A stretch of DNA of 64,000 nucleotides from Chrysomallon squamiferum (GCA_012295275.1 CM022669.1:6935989-6999988); one strand, 5' to 3'; numbered from the stretch's first letter, positions 11,472-23,742 are shown. Notes: generated by a model from the letters alone, not told the origin. Made by a program: numbers and translations.

Positions 11472-12919
11472 AAAATTAAAAAAAGAAAAAAATATAATAA
11501 AGAAGGAACTAAAATAATAACATTTACTCCTTCAAAAATTCAATTATTTAATAATATTTTACGAATATAGTCGGAAATAAAACCTTTTTACGATTTATTA
11601 TTCGAAATGAAATGACGATCACCTTCTTTCAGTCTAAAAAATCGAAAGTGAATCCATTTTCATTGGGACAAATTTACCATCGATATCTGGACTTTTCACT
11701 CAGACTTTCAACACTGTAATGAAAAAAATCCACTCCGAGAAACGATCCTTCCACACATGAAAAATTACATCTGTTGTTTTCCCTTTCACCATCAGATCTT
11801 CGAGACTTGTTATTGGAACAAGACCACACAACACATTTCATATATCCTTCGTGAAATTTAGTTGAGATGAAAGATACTATCACTTGTAATTTCATGACTT
11901 TAATTTGTTGTATCGTTATTTGTAAAATCAGGCGGTAACATTGTGCAGAACAGCTGCCATGGACTGTAGTACTTTCACATACCCGAGCCAAATCACTTCT
12001 CTGATTTAATATGTGTGTTATTCATGTTGAATTTAGTTGGAATTGACAAATAAATCAGTAGAATCAAAGTAGAAAGCAAGTTGTACTAATAGAAGTAAAA
12101 GTTTTATTCATTCACTCGGCTTTCGTCGGAGAAACCAGCTCATTAATATCGGGAATTTTCGTAAAGCTGCGTATGATTTAATTATTATTATTGTTATTAT
12201 TATTATTATTGTTGTTATTATTATTATTATTATATGGTTTCGTTTTCGTTTGTTTTCTTTTATTGTTGGTTTTCATTTTTTACTTATATGACAAGCATCA
12301 CTACAGTTAATGCTATCTTGCTTTGTTTTCACCTATAATATCCATTTTTAATACTAAATCAAACAGTGTAAAACTGCAATAAAAACAAGAAAATTAAATA
12401 TATCAAAGTTTTGTCATTAAATCTTAATAAAATTGTTTTATTTTTTAGGGGGAGATTTATTAGTTTGATGATTACTATTTGAATTTTTTATATATATATT
12501 TATATATTACTAATGACTTCAAAAAAGGTTTTTCTAAATGAAAAAACTCATACCGGATCAAAATTACGTTTATGATTTAATGTGTATATTAATCACATTG
12601 GCTTTTAATAGAAATTAACATCAGGAATGATAAATAAATCAGTTAAGTTAAAAGAGAAAAAAGTTGTACTAACAGAAGTAAAAATTTTATTCATTCACTC
12701 GGCTTTTGGCGAGAAATCTGATCATCAGTATCGGGAATTTTCGTACAGCTCCGGAAGCGGTTTGCGCAGCGGCATCTAACGACAAATCAAGGGACATAAC
12801 TCGAATAACCGCATTTCATCTTTACTTTCCACCAAATAATCGATGATTCTCCAGTTATATACAAGGCGTTTTAGCTTGAGGTGATGATTTTTATTTTATT
12901 ATTGTTATTTATTATTATT

Positions 12920-12953
<34 letters not shown>

Positions 12954-13066
12954 CGCTTTTTTATGATTTCACCAATTCAAATAAACTGAATAAAAATTCA
13001 TTTCAACAACAAAAAAAATAAATATATAATTTAAAATAAAAATAAAAATAAAAATTATAATATAAA
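11472..13066. other. 3' flank of the GPCR plus repeated blocks
   Basis: Holds the duplicated 3' flank block (11870-12170) and a further copy of it (12560-12890), ATT and GTT tracts (12180-12232 and 12900-12955), and a block at about 12270-12540. Part of that block recurs at 18060-18200 and part at 55104-55190. No gene seen. Confidence 0.55.
12270..12540. repeat. Dispersed repeat, copy 1
   Basis: The 5' part (tttttacttatatgacaagc onward) matches 55104-55190. The 3' part (tcaaagttttgtcattaaat onward) matches 18086-18200. This is a dispersed repeat of unknown class that flanks the integrated viral genome on both sides. Confidence 0.6.
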
Positions 13067-13202
13067 GTGTTCGGGCTTGGGGCGTAAAGCCACGTACACG
13101 ATAAGGGGTCCCGCGCTCTACACCTTGCACAGACTGTCCGAAAGGGTGCGGCCATTATCGGCCATGATCTACATTCTAGCCCCATGTCCTACACATCGCA
13201 CG
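13067..13202 (+). repeat. Left terminal hairpin domain of the viral element
   Basis: Reads in the same direction as the right terminal domain (17769-17896): both carry acaccttgcacagactg and then gatctacattctagcccc in that order on the plus strand. The adjoining repeat sequence, by contrast, is inverted between the ends. The domain can fold through partial outer complementarity and has internal GC-rich mini-palindromes. Confidence 0.8.
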
Positions 13203-13642
13203 TTGGACAGTCGTTTATGTATCAGACAGTCAAAACCTGGTGAACTACTGACCATAGGAACTAGAACCAAATGAAACTTAGAAAGTTTCTTGTCGGCATA
13301 AATGTGTGTGCGTGTTTGTGTTTATTTTTTCATACCATTGCCGTACTGCAGTTTGGATAACATGTGCATCCGTATGGTAATGTGTATATCAAGAAAGATA
13401 ACTCTTGTTTATTGTAAGGTGACAATGATTATTGCCCCTGTATATTTACTCTAATATTGTAATATTTGTGTAGATGCATAAAAAGAATAACAAAACAATA
13501 GAGTAATTTCACCAATTTCTTTTTTTTATTTCTTTTGAATGCAAACTGACAAAAGACATGATTGTCAAATATATCATAAATATTCAACCATTCATCATTT
13601 CATGCCACGCATATTTTACAATGAGGAGTGAATCAGATTTCA
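13203..13642 (+). repeat. Left terminal inverted repeat of the viral element
   Basis: Matches the reverse complement of 17342-17768 along its whole length with moderate divergence. Examples are tttcttgtcggcataaa here against tttatgccgacaagaaa there, and the sequence around tgacaatgattattgcccct. Divergence between the arms shows that they have mutated separately since integration. Confidence 0.85.
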
Positions 13643-13708
13643 TCAATATGCAGTTTGGATAACAAGTTCACCCGTACGGTAATTTGTATATCTTCATGGG
13701 AGATAACT
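13345..13708 (+). repeat. Repeated motif at the left viral end
   Basis: A block of about 55 bases with cagtttggataaca, a cccgtacggtaat-like part and a final gataact occurs at 13350-13403 inside the repeat and again at 13652-13708 just inside it. The second copy has no partner at the right end. It may be an upstream regulatory or protein-binding repeat; function unknown. Confidence 0.55.
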
Positions 13709-13941
13709 CCATGAATGGACATATTTAATACAAAATAAAATCTCTCGATATGTTATTTGAGTCACGTGATTTTTAAAAGTCACAAAACTGAGCATTCTGA
13801 ATTTTATTTTTCAGACGCCATTTTGAAATTTGGAAATCATTGTCTTAAAACATGTTGTCGTTACGCGTACTAATTTAAAAGGTAAAGTTTTTATTTATTA
13901 TTTTCATTAGTATTTTTTCGATAAATTAGATAAATTACGAT

Positions 13942-15350
13942 ATGGCAAGTGGTGGTGCAGTACCTTCCCCGTAACCGGACAGGGTCAAACTTGAACGACT
14001 TCTGTTCCCGGTACGGGTGATTTGCCATGCGAAACCATTCGGTGGAGGTGAAGTTCAGTACAACTCCGACACGAACGTTGAATCTTCTGAACCACCGAAA
14101 TTCCTCATTAAGCTTGTTCCTTATTAGGGAAACGACGGTCCTATTTTACAAACGGTTTGTCTGGTTCATTACATTTGAATTTGTGAAGAGCTCGCCAAGC
14201 CACATGACATTCGATTATCAGTATCCAACGGGTAACCGAAAGAGACCGTTATCATGGTTGACACTTCATCCGATCTTTGTATTTCATAAAAAGAATAAGA
14301 ACTATCGCTTTCAGGAAAGATTCATTGTTAGGCTGAATACGACTCGGATCTTGAAACGAACGAAAGAGGACCTGTACGACCAGACCAACTCTGTAGTTAT
14401 GTCTCCGTCTGAGACTGTGCCTGGTACTGTGCCTCTGAGTAGTCTTGACATGGTTCCTGATAATAGCTCTCAGAAATAATCGTCTTACTGGCTAAATTAT
14501 TGGAAATGTACATACGACCAAATAAAATATTTGGTTCGACAACCTGGTTTGAATCGAGTAGAGAAATTATATACAGAAACTAAATTTACTAGTCGAAGTG
14601 ATTTGATGAAATTTGTCATTAAATTGAATTAATCGATAAGTCGATATAACAGTTTGATAAATTCAAATCCATTTTTAAGTTTAATCTACCTGATATTAGA
14701 CCATTTATTTTTTAAAATGTCTTACAACTTGATCGTAGCTTTGATGAAGGTTATATCAATTATTATCGTGTCGTACCAAAGAAACGGGCAAAAGATCAGC
14801 CATTGCATTTGTATTGTTTAATAACCACGACCGAATACTAGCTGAGAATAGCACAATTCCGCCTAATGTATTGGACTACAGAAAGAGATTAGACAAGCCA
14901 CTGGAATTCGATACAGTGCCTAAGAATCCTTTCGCATATTCTTTAACAGAAATATTGAATTGGTACGAAAATGCCAATTCGATAACTCCTGGTGATAACA
15001 TTGACAAGGTCTTTGGCAGCAGCTTTGGCCGGTAAAACGGCGACCAAAGTTCTCACAAGAGAGACTAAAGATGTTTAGAAATATTACTAAGACGTAATTT
15101 GGAGGTTGGTATAATTACTCAAATCTGTCCAATAGACTTTCGTTATAACGAAGAATTGCATCCTCCTCCTGACTCTGATAAAATGCAGTATAGTTACCAT
15201 TTGTCTCGAAAGAAAAGATCAGTTAAGACTTACTGCTAAAACTATCTCTTGCAGATGTGCTAAATCGACAAGACCAACAGATTGAATTGCTAAGTCTGGA
15301 CATTTGTTACCTTCAACAGGCAGCTTAATCCAGTGACTTCTGCAAATAGA
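13942..15350 (+). pseudogene. Decayed left-half viral coding region (possibly structural)
   Basis: A possible original start is the ATG at 13942, followed by a Gly/Ala/Ser-rich beginning and a stop after ten codons. Coding-like sequence then moves between frames: 14027-14479 (150 codons open), a piece around 14660-14830, 14814-15035 (73 codons open), then a shift near 15018 and another near 15077. A Gly/Ser/Thr-rich start would suit a capsid protein, but I cannot confirm capsid identity. At least four frame breaks or stops separate the pieces. Confidence 0.4.
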
Positions 15351-15354
15351 GAAG

Positions 15355-15539
15355 ATTGTTCAAAGTGACTGCTTATTTTTTATTTATTCATCTCTAAATA
15401 TTCATTCATCATTTAAAAAAAAAAAAAAAAAAAAAAAAAATAGCTTCAGATATTTATTATAGCATCATAATATTCCCGAATAGTCGTAATGACAGTAAAA
15501 ACTGCGAATTGCAACAATTATTTTCGGGAAGATACTTAT
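15355..15539. other. Low-complexity spacer inside the viral element
   Basis: A run of more than 20 A residues (15416-15440) in AT-rich sequence between the left frames and the helicase gene. Nothing else recognised. Confidence 0.5.
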
Positions 15540-16612
15540 GATTAGAAATAAGTTCAACAGATATGATAAAAATGACCGCATGTTTGTCATTTGTCAAAAA
15601 AGATGTTACTCGTCGTAAAGTGTTAAGCTGGAGTACCAGTATGGAAATCTTGCAGAATATTCCACAAAAAGTGAAACTTTTCTAAACAAAACAAAAGCCT
15701 TTTTTATCGATTACAGGAATTTCAGGAGAATTTGCATTTGATTCCAATAGTCAAAAAAGTCGACAAACTTTGTAAGTTTCTCACACTGTACGAGTAGGCC
15801 TTCCACAATGCAAAGATTAGTCATATGCACGCTGTGTGCAATATGTCTGGACTTGGGCACACTGTCCATCATGATAAAGAGTTTCGTGCCATGATTAAAG
15901 CTGCATAAAAAGCAATGTTTGATATAAAAAGTGCAAACAGTTGTAGATATAGAAGCCTACTTAAAGTATCGAAAAAGACCAAGTCATGGCTACTTCTATC
16001 TCGGAACAAACTCTGTACCACTGAGGGAACTGTGTAAAATTGCCAGAAGATTGTTCAGATATGGAAATTTCTGAACATATTCTTGAAGATATTTAAATGG
16101 ATCTAAGATTCAACGATACCGAAGGAGACGAATGGGGGCCTCCCGATATCTGGTCCTATGACAATATGAGACGATCGCAAGCAGACAACGACTTCTTCTC
16201 AGATGCAGAACCTGGAACCAGTTATGCCTCTTTTAACCCAATGACAAAGTGATGATTTTGCAGGCGATTTTGAAGAGAAATCACGTCTTCCTCAAATGAT
16301 TGTACCTAGACGAATTCAATCGCGATCAAGACAGTCTTCAACCAGAAATGCTTGCCTTGAATAAGATAATGAATACAGTGACATATATCAACCGTCGTGC
16401 AAAAAAGTGAAATTAAACGAAAACCTTTGTTCTCAGACATTCTCGAAAATAGCGAAGCGACCTGAGAGAAACAATTGGTCGACTGGGTTCTGCAAAATCG
16501 ATCGAAAAGTGATGAAATATGCGGAAAATCAGGACCAGGATGATTGGGAGGTTTCAAATATTTCAAGATCAACACCAATTATCAACGAACAATCAAAGAA
16601 CTTTAGGCCACA
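15540..16612 (+). pseudogene. Decayed N-terminal part of the NS1-like gene
   Basis: Coding-like plus-strand sequence in short open pieces leads into the helicase frame. One piece near 15815-15845 has a His-Met-His pair, the arrangement expected for the HUH nickase found at the N-terminus of parvoviral NS1, and a downstream piece is Asp/Glu-rich. Stops and frame changes occur repeatedly, for example near 15578, 15793, 15906, 16096 and 16250. The nickase assignment rests on position and one short motif and is tentative. Confidence 0.45.
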
Positions 16613-17278
16613 ATGCGAAGTCCAACATTTGAAAGTTTCATAGAATTTCTTCGACAACGAGAGAGGCCAACCTCCGTCAATGGCGTCGCATCAGAAGAAG
16701 AAAGTGCATTCAACTTCAAACAATGGTTGATGTTAGCCAATTTAGATGCTTCCGATTTCATACGTAAAGTATTGGCCATTTTCGAAAAGATGGATGTTCA
16801 AAGATCCTGCATTTTCGTTCAATGCCCAACCACTATAGGCAAATCCTATTGGTTTATTGAGCCTTTTACATTGTTATCGTCGACCGTTGTAGGACGTGCT
16901 GGAAAGGACGAAAGATTCTTGTTCGAATCTTGCGTCAATAAAAGAATAATATTAGTAGATGAATGTATCATCACGAAGGCAACGGTCGAGAGATATAAAC
17001 GCCTTCTAAGAGGTAACGATGTAGAAGTTGAGATAATATGCCGACCACCAGAAATACTTAAAAAGACACCTGTATTGATGTACTCGAACTTTGAGGACGA
17101 CTTCGCTATCGAAGCAAGGATGTATCGATTCAACATCATAGAAGATCCGTCTGTTTTAAAAGCATTCCGCACAGACGCTAAGTTTCCTAACCCTAAAATA
17201 TGGGTATTGTTCTGGAACTACTTCAATTCCAAAGGAGTTAACATTCAAGACGAAGCCAATTGTGAGTTCCTTGACTGA
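16613..17278 (+). pseudogene. NS1-like superfamily 3 helicase domain (remnant)
   Basis: A 221-codon open piece with the SF3 helicase motifs of parvoviral NS1 in order. A Walker A-like loop ends in Gly-Lys-Ser at residues 76-78; its first Gly is replaced, so it is probably inactive. Walker B has Asp-Glu at 116-117 after a hydrophobic strand. A basic stretch near 122-132 is followed by a Gly-Asn-Asp turn, then the motif C block Thr-Pro-Val-Leu-Met-Tyr-Ser-Asn at 152-159. In parvoviruses this ATPase unwinds DNA for rolling-hairpin replication. The frame ends 64 bases before the right terminal repeat. The ATG at 16613 is internal to the original gene. Confidence 0.75.
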
Positions 17279-17341
17279 ATCAATGTTTATTACACGGATA
17301 ATAATTTTCCAACTCAAGAATATTACGACCACTATATTCAT

Positions 17342-17768
17342 ATGGTTCACTCCTCATTGTATAATACGTGTGGCATGTAATGATTGGTTGAATATTTGAT
17401 ATATTTGACAATCATGTCTTTTGCCAGTTTGCATTCAAAAGAAATACAAAAAAAAAAAAAAAAAAAAATTGGTGAAATTACTCTATTGTGATGTTACTTT
17501 TTATTATACAAATATTACAATGTTAGAGTAAACATACAGGGGCAATAACCATTGTCACCTTACATTAAACAAGAGTTATTGTTCTTACTGACATGCGCAT
17601 TACCGTTCGGGTGCACTTGTTATCCAAGCTGTAGTACGGCAAATGATATGAAAAAAAAAAAACAAGCACTCATTTATGCCGACAAGAAAATAAGTTTCGT
17701 TTGGTTCTAGTTCCTATGGTAAGTAGGTCACCAGGTTTGACTGTCTGATACATAAACGACCGTCCAAC
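17342..17768 (-). repeat. Right terminal inverted repeat of the viral element
   Basis: Inverted partner of 13203-13642. It contains an A run at 17448-17468 where the left arm has a shorter T run. Confidence 0.85.
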
Positions 17769-17896
17769 GTGCAATGTGGGGCATAAAGCCGCGTACGCGA
17801 TAAAGGGTCTCGCGCCCTACACCTTGCACAGACTGAAAGGGTTCGGGCATTATCGGTCACGATCTACATTCTAGCCCCATTTCCTACACATTGCAC
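17769..17896 (+). repeat. Right terminal hairpin domain of the viral element
   Basis: Starts with gtgcaatgtgggg and ends with its near complement cctacacattgcac, so the ends can pair as a stem. Internal short stems include gcgtacgc and cgcga...tcgcg. Its sequence has the same plus-strand orientation as the left terminal domain, not the inverted one. Confidence 0.8.
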
Positions 17897-18482
17897 GTTT
17901 ATAACAAACCATAGGTAAATGTAAGAAATATAATTTTTAAAAGTAATTATATAATGTGGATTAGAATCAAATTTAGAATTTATACATAGGGGAATAATTT
18001 TACAGCATTTTCAATTTTCAAAATCACACTTTAAATACAGATCGGTGGTATATACAGCAAAACAAATAATGATAATTAAATTTTCAAAGTTTTGTCATTA
18101 AATCTGAATAAAGTTGTATTTTTTCCATTCAATTTATTATGTTTTGATGATTATTATTTTAAATAATTTTATATATATCCGACTTTAAAAAGTGTTGGTT
18201 AAAAAAATTAAAATATGTTACAAGACCTTTTTTCACCAAGATGCAAGGAAATAAACTGAAATTTAATAGCAGATAGAATTTAAATTATTTTATTTTTATT
18301 TTATTTTATTTTGTTGTTGCTGTCGTTTTCAATATGGCCAACCACTGACAAGATTTATTTTGCTTAAGCACACATATAAACAATTTCAGACACAATTAAA
18401 TTTTTAATTTACAATAAAATTAAATAACACAGAAATGATTCTTAAAATCTTTATTGTTGTCATCACAATATAAAAAAAAAAA

Positions 18483-18513
<31 letters not shown>

Positions 18514-19251
18514 AGTAATAATAATTGTAGAATTAATAAACATGATTTTAATTGGTTTTACATGTTGATCTAATGGGCAGTGTGCTAAAAATAGCATAAA
18601 GTTTATATGTAACTGAAATACAGAAAATAAAAATACTGATTTGCAGGAAGTAAATAGTTTGGTTTTCATTTTATTTCAACTATATTTCAGTGGATAATAT
18701 TGATACCACAAAAGTCCAATTTACATATTCATAATTACACATTTTCTAACATATCTGTGAAAAATACTGAATTTTATTCAACTTAATAACATCTCTGGTT
18801 TTGCGGATGTATGAAAAATATGAATAAATTTATTTGAATAAAAAAATATGTAACAAATAATTAAAAAGTATATCACTGAGGACATGAAAAGAAAAAAAGG
18901 CAATAATGAATAGAGGAACAAAATGTTGTCAAGTACCATGTAACAGAAATTTATTTTCCTTTCAAAGAAAATTAAAACCTTTTAATAAATGAAATACTTG
19001 CTTGTGCAAATGAGAAGATAACTCCAATGTATATTTCTGAATTATCTAACCAGTTGCTGTGACAATATTTATTTACAACAGATTTATGTATATTTTGATC
19101 AAAAAGACATCTGCAGAAAATTATCACTATTACAAAGGAAGAAAATAAAAATGACCCTCCCAAAAAAAAAAAAGAAAGGTGCAGTTATACAATTATTATA
19201 TACATATTTTTAACATCATTTATCAATAAATATGTCCACAGTTAGTTAGTT
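17897..19251. other. Intergenic sequence between the viral element and the SNX gene
   Basis: Contains dispersed-repeat copy 2 at about 18060-18200 and an ATA microsatellite at 18485-18525. The part next to 19252 is presumably 3' untranslated sequence of the minus-strand sorting nexin. No gene seen. Confidence 0.5.
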
Positions 19252-22200
19252 TTATGCTATGGCTTTAGCTTCTGGCAAAAAGGCTTCCCAGTACTTGATT
19301 AACTGAAAGTAAAAAAACAAATTCAAAAATTAGAAAAATTAGAAACTTCAGTTATTTAAAGAATTTATTTAAAGATACAAATTTATTAACTGCTTTTTAA
19401 ACAAAAATAAAAAATTTCACAGGCTTTCATTTAGATTAAATGTTCCAATTATATGTTGTTTTATTTTATTTTGTGGGGGAGCAGTGGCAATGTTTTTTGG
19501 GGGGGTTAACATTTAGTTTTTATTTATTTAATTTTTTATTATTTTTATTTTGTTGCTGTAGATCTTTTTTTTTTGGTTTTTATTTTTTTTCCCCCTCAGT
19601 TTCCCCCTTTTTAAATGGGTGTCAAAAATTTACTTTATACTTATTTAGTTCTTTTATATATTAACAGAATTGCCTATAAGATTTTATTTTCTTAATTTTC
19701 ACAGAGTTTTTAATGTTTGATATATTCACCTTCTGCTGACTTTCCATGAACGCTTCCAAATAGGCAATGACACTGTTTTTAAAGTCAATCACACGATACT
19801 TCTCAAACCTTGCAATCTCCTTTCTTATAGTACCAGAAATCTTCTCAAACTCATCCTGACCTTTGTCCACTTTCTGCTCCCACTGAAGAATTAAAAAACA
19901 AAATCATTTTCAAAATTAATCATCAAAAATTTAAGGAAAAGTTTACCCAATAAATTGTTTAGTTTATTTATCTGACTTATAAATGTTAATTTTCTCGTCC
20001 TGAAATATTTTGTTTTGTTCTTTATTATTTACAAAATATTTTTTTTTATATATATATTTCTTTTGGGGTGTTGTCAGGTTTTGAAACTTTTAATTAAAAT
20101 TATTCTTTCAAAATAAAATGTAATGGATGAAATGACTATATTAATATCTTATTAAAAAAAAAAAAAATACGAACTAAAAAAAAAAATGTACATACCCACC
20201 CAAAAAGAACCCTCTATAATAAAACAATATAGTTTTAAATTTAAATACCAAAAATTCTTCCAAAAATTGCAAAATTAATAAATATAGAAAAAAGTCATCC
20301 TTAATACAATAAATCTATAAAAAATAAAAAATAAAATTCTGTAATTTGAAAAATGTACCAAAAAACCCCATCTCTTCAATTAATAAATCTAAAAAACAGT
20401 TCAACAAATCTAAAAAAAACGATCTCTTTAATACAATAAATCTACATAATAAAGCTACAATAATTTGAATAAATGCACCAAAAAATTGCAATTTCTTTAA
20501 AATAACAAATCTGTTTTAAAAAGTAACCTATTTAACAACAGAAGCACTGTGTAAAATAACAAACCTCAGTAATTTCTTGTTGTGCCTGTTGAATTTTGTC
20601 AGACTTGTGTTGAAGCTCCAGTTTTGCTTTCACTTCTCGTTTCTTTGCCAGCATTGTCTCTGCCTCTTTCCAGTTTTTGTAGATTTTAACACGGTCATGA
20701 AACACCTCCTGTGTTTAACACACACAACATATATCTTAATGAGCTTTGCAACATTATTGGTAGTAGTAGCAGTAATACAAGTAGTAGTAATGATAGTAGT
20801 AATGTACCAGTGGCTATAGTGGTGGTAGTAGTAGTTCTGACAGTAATAGAGGTACAGTAGTAGAGATAGTAATTGTAATAACAGCAATAGTACTGGTAGT
20901 AGTAGTGGTGGTGGTATAATAGTAGTTGAAACAGAAGTAATAGTAGAAGTGTACTAGTTGTAGTAATGGTAATAGTAGTAGCAGCAACAATATTCACAAT
21001 AATACTACTATTGTTACGGCTTTATTATTTGTGACAATGTTGGAAGAAAACAGAGCAAATGCACAGCAATGACAGAGAAAAATGGTGACACCAGACATTC
21101 TTTTAACTGTATTCTTTGGTGATTTAACATTTCATTATTATTTAAGATTGGCCAGCAAAAAACAAAATCAAAAAAAAAGAAAGAAAATAGCCTAAATGAC
21201 ATCTTGAAAGCACATAATTTACTTATTTTCATCATCATGAAAGCACATTAAAGTACTCCATTGAGACTTGTCCTAGAGAAAAGCTTGTTTGATATTATCA
21301 AAAGACTGTAATGAAATACAAAAGACAGTGATAAATAAACACATACTTTGACTGCACCAAGCAGGGAAACGTAGTCTTTCATCAGTTCGGCCATGGTGAA
21401 GAAGTCCATGTCAGCCTGCTCTTTGTGCAGCTGTTCTATCTTCTCCTCCGTCTCTGCCAGCTGTGACAGCGCGCGTGACAGCGCTGTGTGCTCCTCCACG
21501 CTGCCCAGCATCGCCGCACTCTTGGCAAACACGGCAGTAGACTGACTCAAATCTGTAACAGTTCAAAACTTTGTGAGTTGTATGTCACATTTAACATATG
21601 GAAGGATTGATAAAATAAATAAAGAAAGAAAGAAAGAAAGAAAGAAAGTAATAAATAAATAAAGAAAAGAAAAAATGTAAAATAAAAAGTGAAATTAAAT
21701 TAAATTAAGTAACTAATAAAATCAAAATGTTTAATAAAATAATAAAAAATGATAATAATAATGATGATGATGATAATGAGAACTGTAATGATGATAATAA
21801 CTACAGCAATAACAACAATAAAAATAACTAACAATAATAACAATAATAATAATAATAATAATATTGTGAAGCATTTCACCTCGTCTGTGCATGGACAAGG
21901 CTTCAACGCTAGCATGCAGTTTGCGTAGCTGCTGATCCAGAGCTTCAATTTGCTGTTGTTTTTCCTCAAACCACTGAAAACAAAACAATTGTTTTTAAAA
22001 CCAAAGTAATAAATTAATTCAGAAAGAATTAGGAATAATTAAATATCAACCATTATTTTAGCACCGAAATTAATATTTAAATATAGCAATGAATAATTAC
22101 TGTACAAGTAAAATGTAATCTGTACATTATACTCTTGAAATAATGAATTTAAAATGCTAAATATTCACAATTTTACTCATCTCTTAATATTATGTAATTT

Positions 22201-23681
22201 AAAAATTGTAAAAAATTAAAATTTAGAATATTCTAGAACAGTAAATTTAAATCAAAATGGTTAGAGCAGCACATAATTTTAACAATTATTTTTCACCGAA
22301 TATTGTAAAATTCAGGATTTCTATTTTTTCACATTTGCATGTATCATTAAAAAATGTACACTTTGACAAATAAGATTTATAACTAGATTTAAACTGAAAT
22401 TTCTTACAAAGACACACAGATACATGAATACATCCTAGCTAGCAAGACTTATACAGAAACAGTATTTTATTTAGCATTTACTCATTTTCATAATATTTAT
22501 TAATTTTTAACGAAAAAACAAAAGAATATATAAATCAGTGCATGCCCAGTGTACACAAATGAGCCCATTTATTTAAAATTATTAATTATTTTTTAAATTA
22601 TTTTAATAATTAACAAACAAAAAGTCAGTCTAATATAATGGTTTTTGTTACAACACCAGCTTGTTTGGTTTTCTTTTCACAGATCAGCAAACATGCCAAC
22701 AAAATAAATTTATAAAATAAAAACAACTGAAAACTAAAAATTATAAATTATGAAACAAAATTTAAAGATAAAATTAAAATTAATAATAACTGAATTAAAT
22801 TAAAATTTTATGAATTTAAAATTAAAATGTTATAAAAATAAAAACATTAAAGATAAACAAATAGTAAAGAAAAGTTTATGCAAACAGCAAAAACAACAGA
22901 AAAAAATATATATCTTGTGGAGGAACACACAAATTAACTTGTCAAATAAAATGATAAATGGTTAATATAAAAATGTCTGTTTGAAATCATTACAAGTTCA
23001 AAACTTGCAATAAAGTATAAAGACCAAATTAAATAAATTATATAATTTAAAAGATTAATATTGAACAAAGTTCCAAATAAAATATTTAAATAATTATAAT
23101 AATAAATACATGATACAAAATTACCTAACTGTGTATGTGTTTGATTTGATTTGATTTGATTTTGTTTTTTTTAAACAGCAGCCTGTTTTAATATTCATTT
23201 TCATCAAGCATTTTATTTTATTTATTTTATATATATATAAATATATGAGAAAAAACTAAGCTATAAATTTTTTTTAAATAGAAACAAACATTTTCCATTA
23301 AAAATGAAATTACGAAATTAATGCCAACTGATCAAAAGTAATGTTTAGTAATTTTAGAAATAAAAAATAAAAATAACAACACTTAGTTTGAAATTAAAAC
23401 CACTGATAAACATGGATTATGAAATCAAAATATACAAATTAACATAACAAAAACATCCTAAAACTTAAAATCATGATTCAAGCTCAAATATTAATCGAAT
23501 TTTAACAATTATTATTAAAAAAAAAACAAAAAAAAAAACAGTGTTAACAACTACATATTTAAAGCCAGTTTTCTTAATCTTATACGTTAATTTATTAAGT
23601 AAATAAATAAATAAATAAATGTTTCTAACAAATAATAATTTAAAAAAGAAAATTCAAATAAAAATCATAGGAAAACTTTTA

Positions 23682-23742
<61 letters not shown>

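Larger units (their letters stand above)
8810..12170 (+). repeat. Tandem duplication, unit 2 (with intact GPCR)
   Basis: Collinear with 6655-8665: matching blocks at 8815-8890, 9035-9255, 9580-9775, 10065-10150, the GPCR gene and 11870-12170. A third copy of the last block lies at 12560-12890, so the tail has been duplicated again. Confidence 0.7.
13067..17896 (+). mobile_element. Endogenous parvovirus-like (densovirus-like) genome with both terminal repeats
   Basis: A 4.83-kb unit with long terminal inverted repeats of about 430 bp plus a terminal domain of about 130 bp at each end. The terminal domains are in opposite configurations relative to the repeats, as produced by hairpin-transfer replication. 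Inside lie decayed plus-strand frames and, next to the right repeat, an SF3-helicase (NS1-like) frame with the parvoviral motif order. Terminal repeats of several hundred bases are known in some densoviruses. The coding part is interrupted by many stops and frame changes, so this is an old, non-functional integration. No clear target-site duplication is visible. All recognisable frames are on one strand with the helicase last, which differs from the usual NS-then-VP or ambisense layouts. Confidence 0.8.

Noticed and set aside
13001-13069. Target-site duplication for the viral integration
   Set aside because: The left flank (aattataatataaa) and right flank (gtttataacaaacc) share only AT-rich similarity; no exact repeat adjoining both ends could be defended.
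13077-13274. Short frames inside the left terminal repeat
   Set aside because: They lie in the hairpin-forming and repeat sequence of the viral element; the right-end equivalent does not preserve them.
16306-17350. Minus-strand frames across the viral helicase (16306-16578, 16846-17172, 17156-17350)
   Set aside because: Shadows of the plus-strand coding region. None shows a known fold, so an ambisense capsid gene is not supported.
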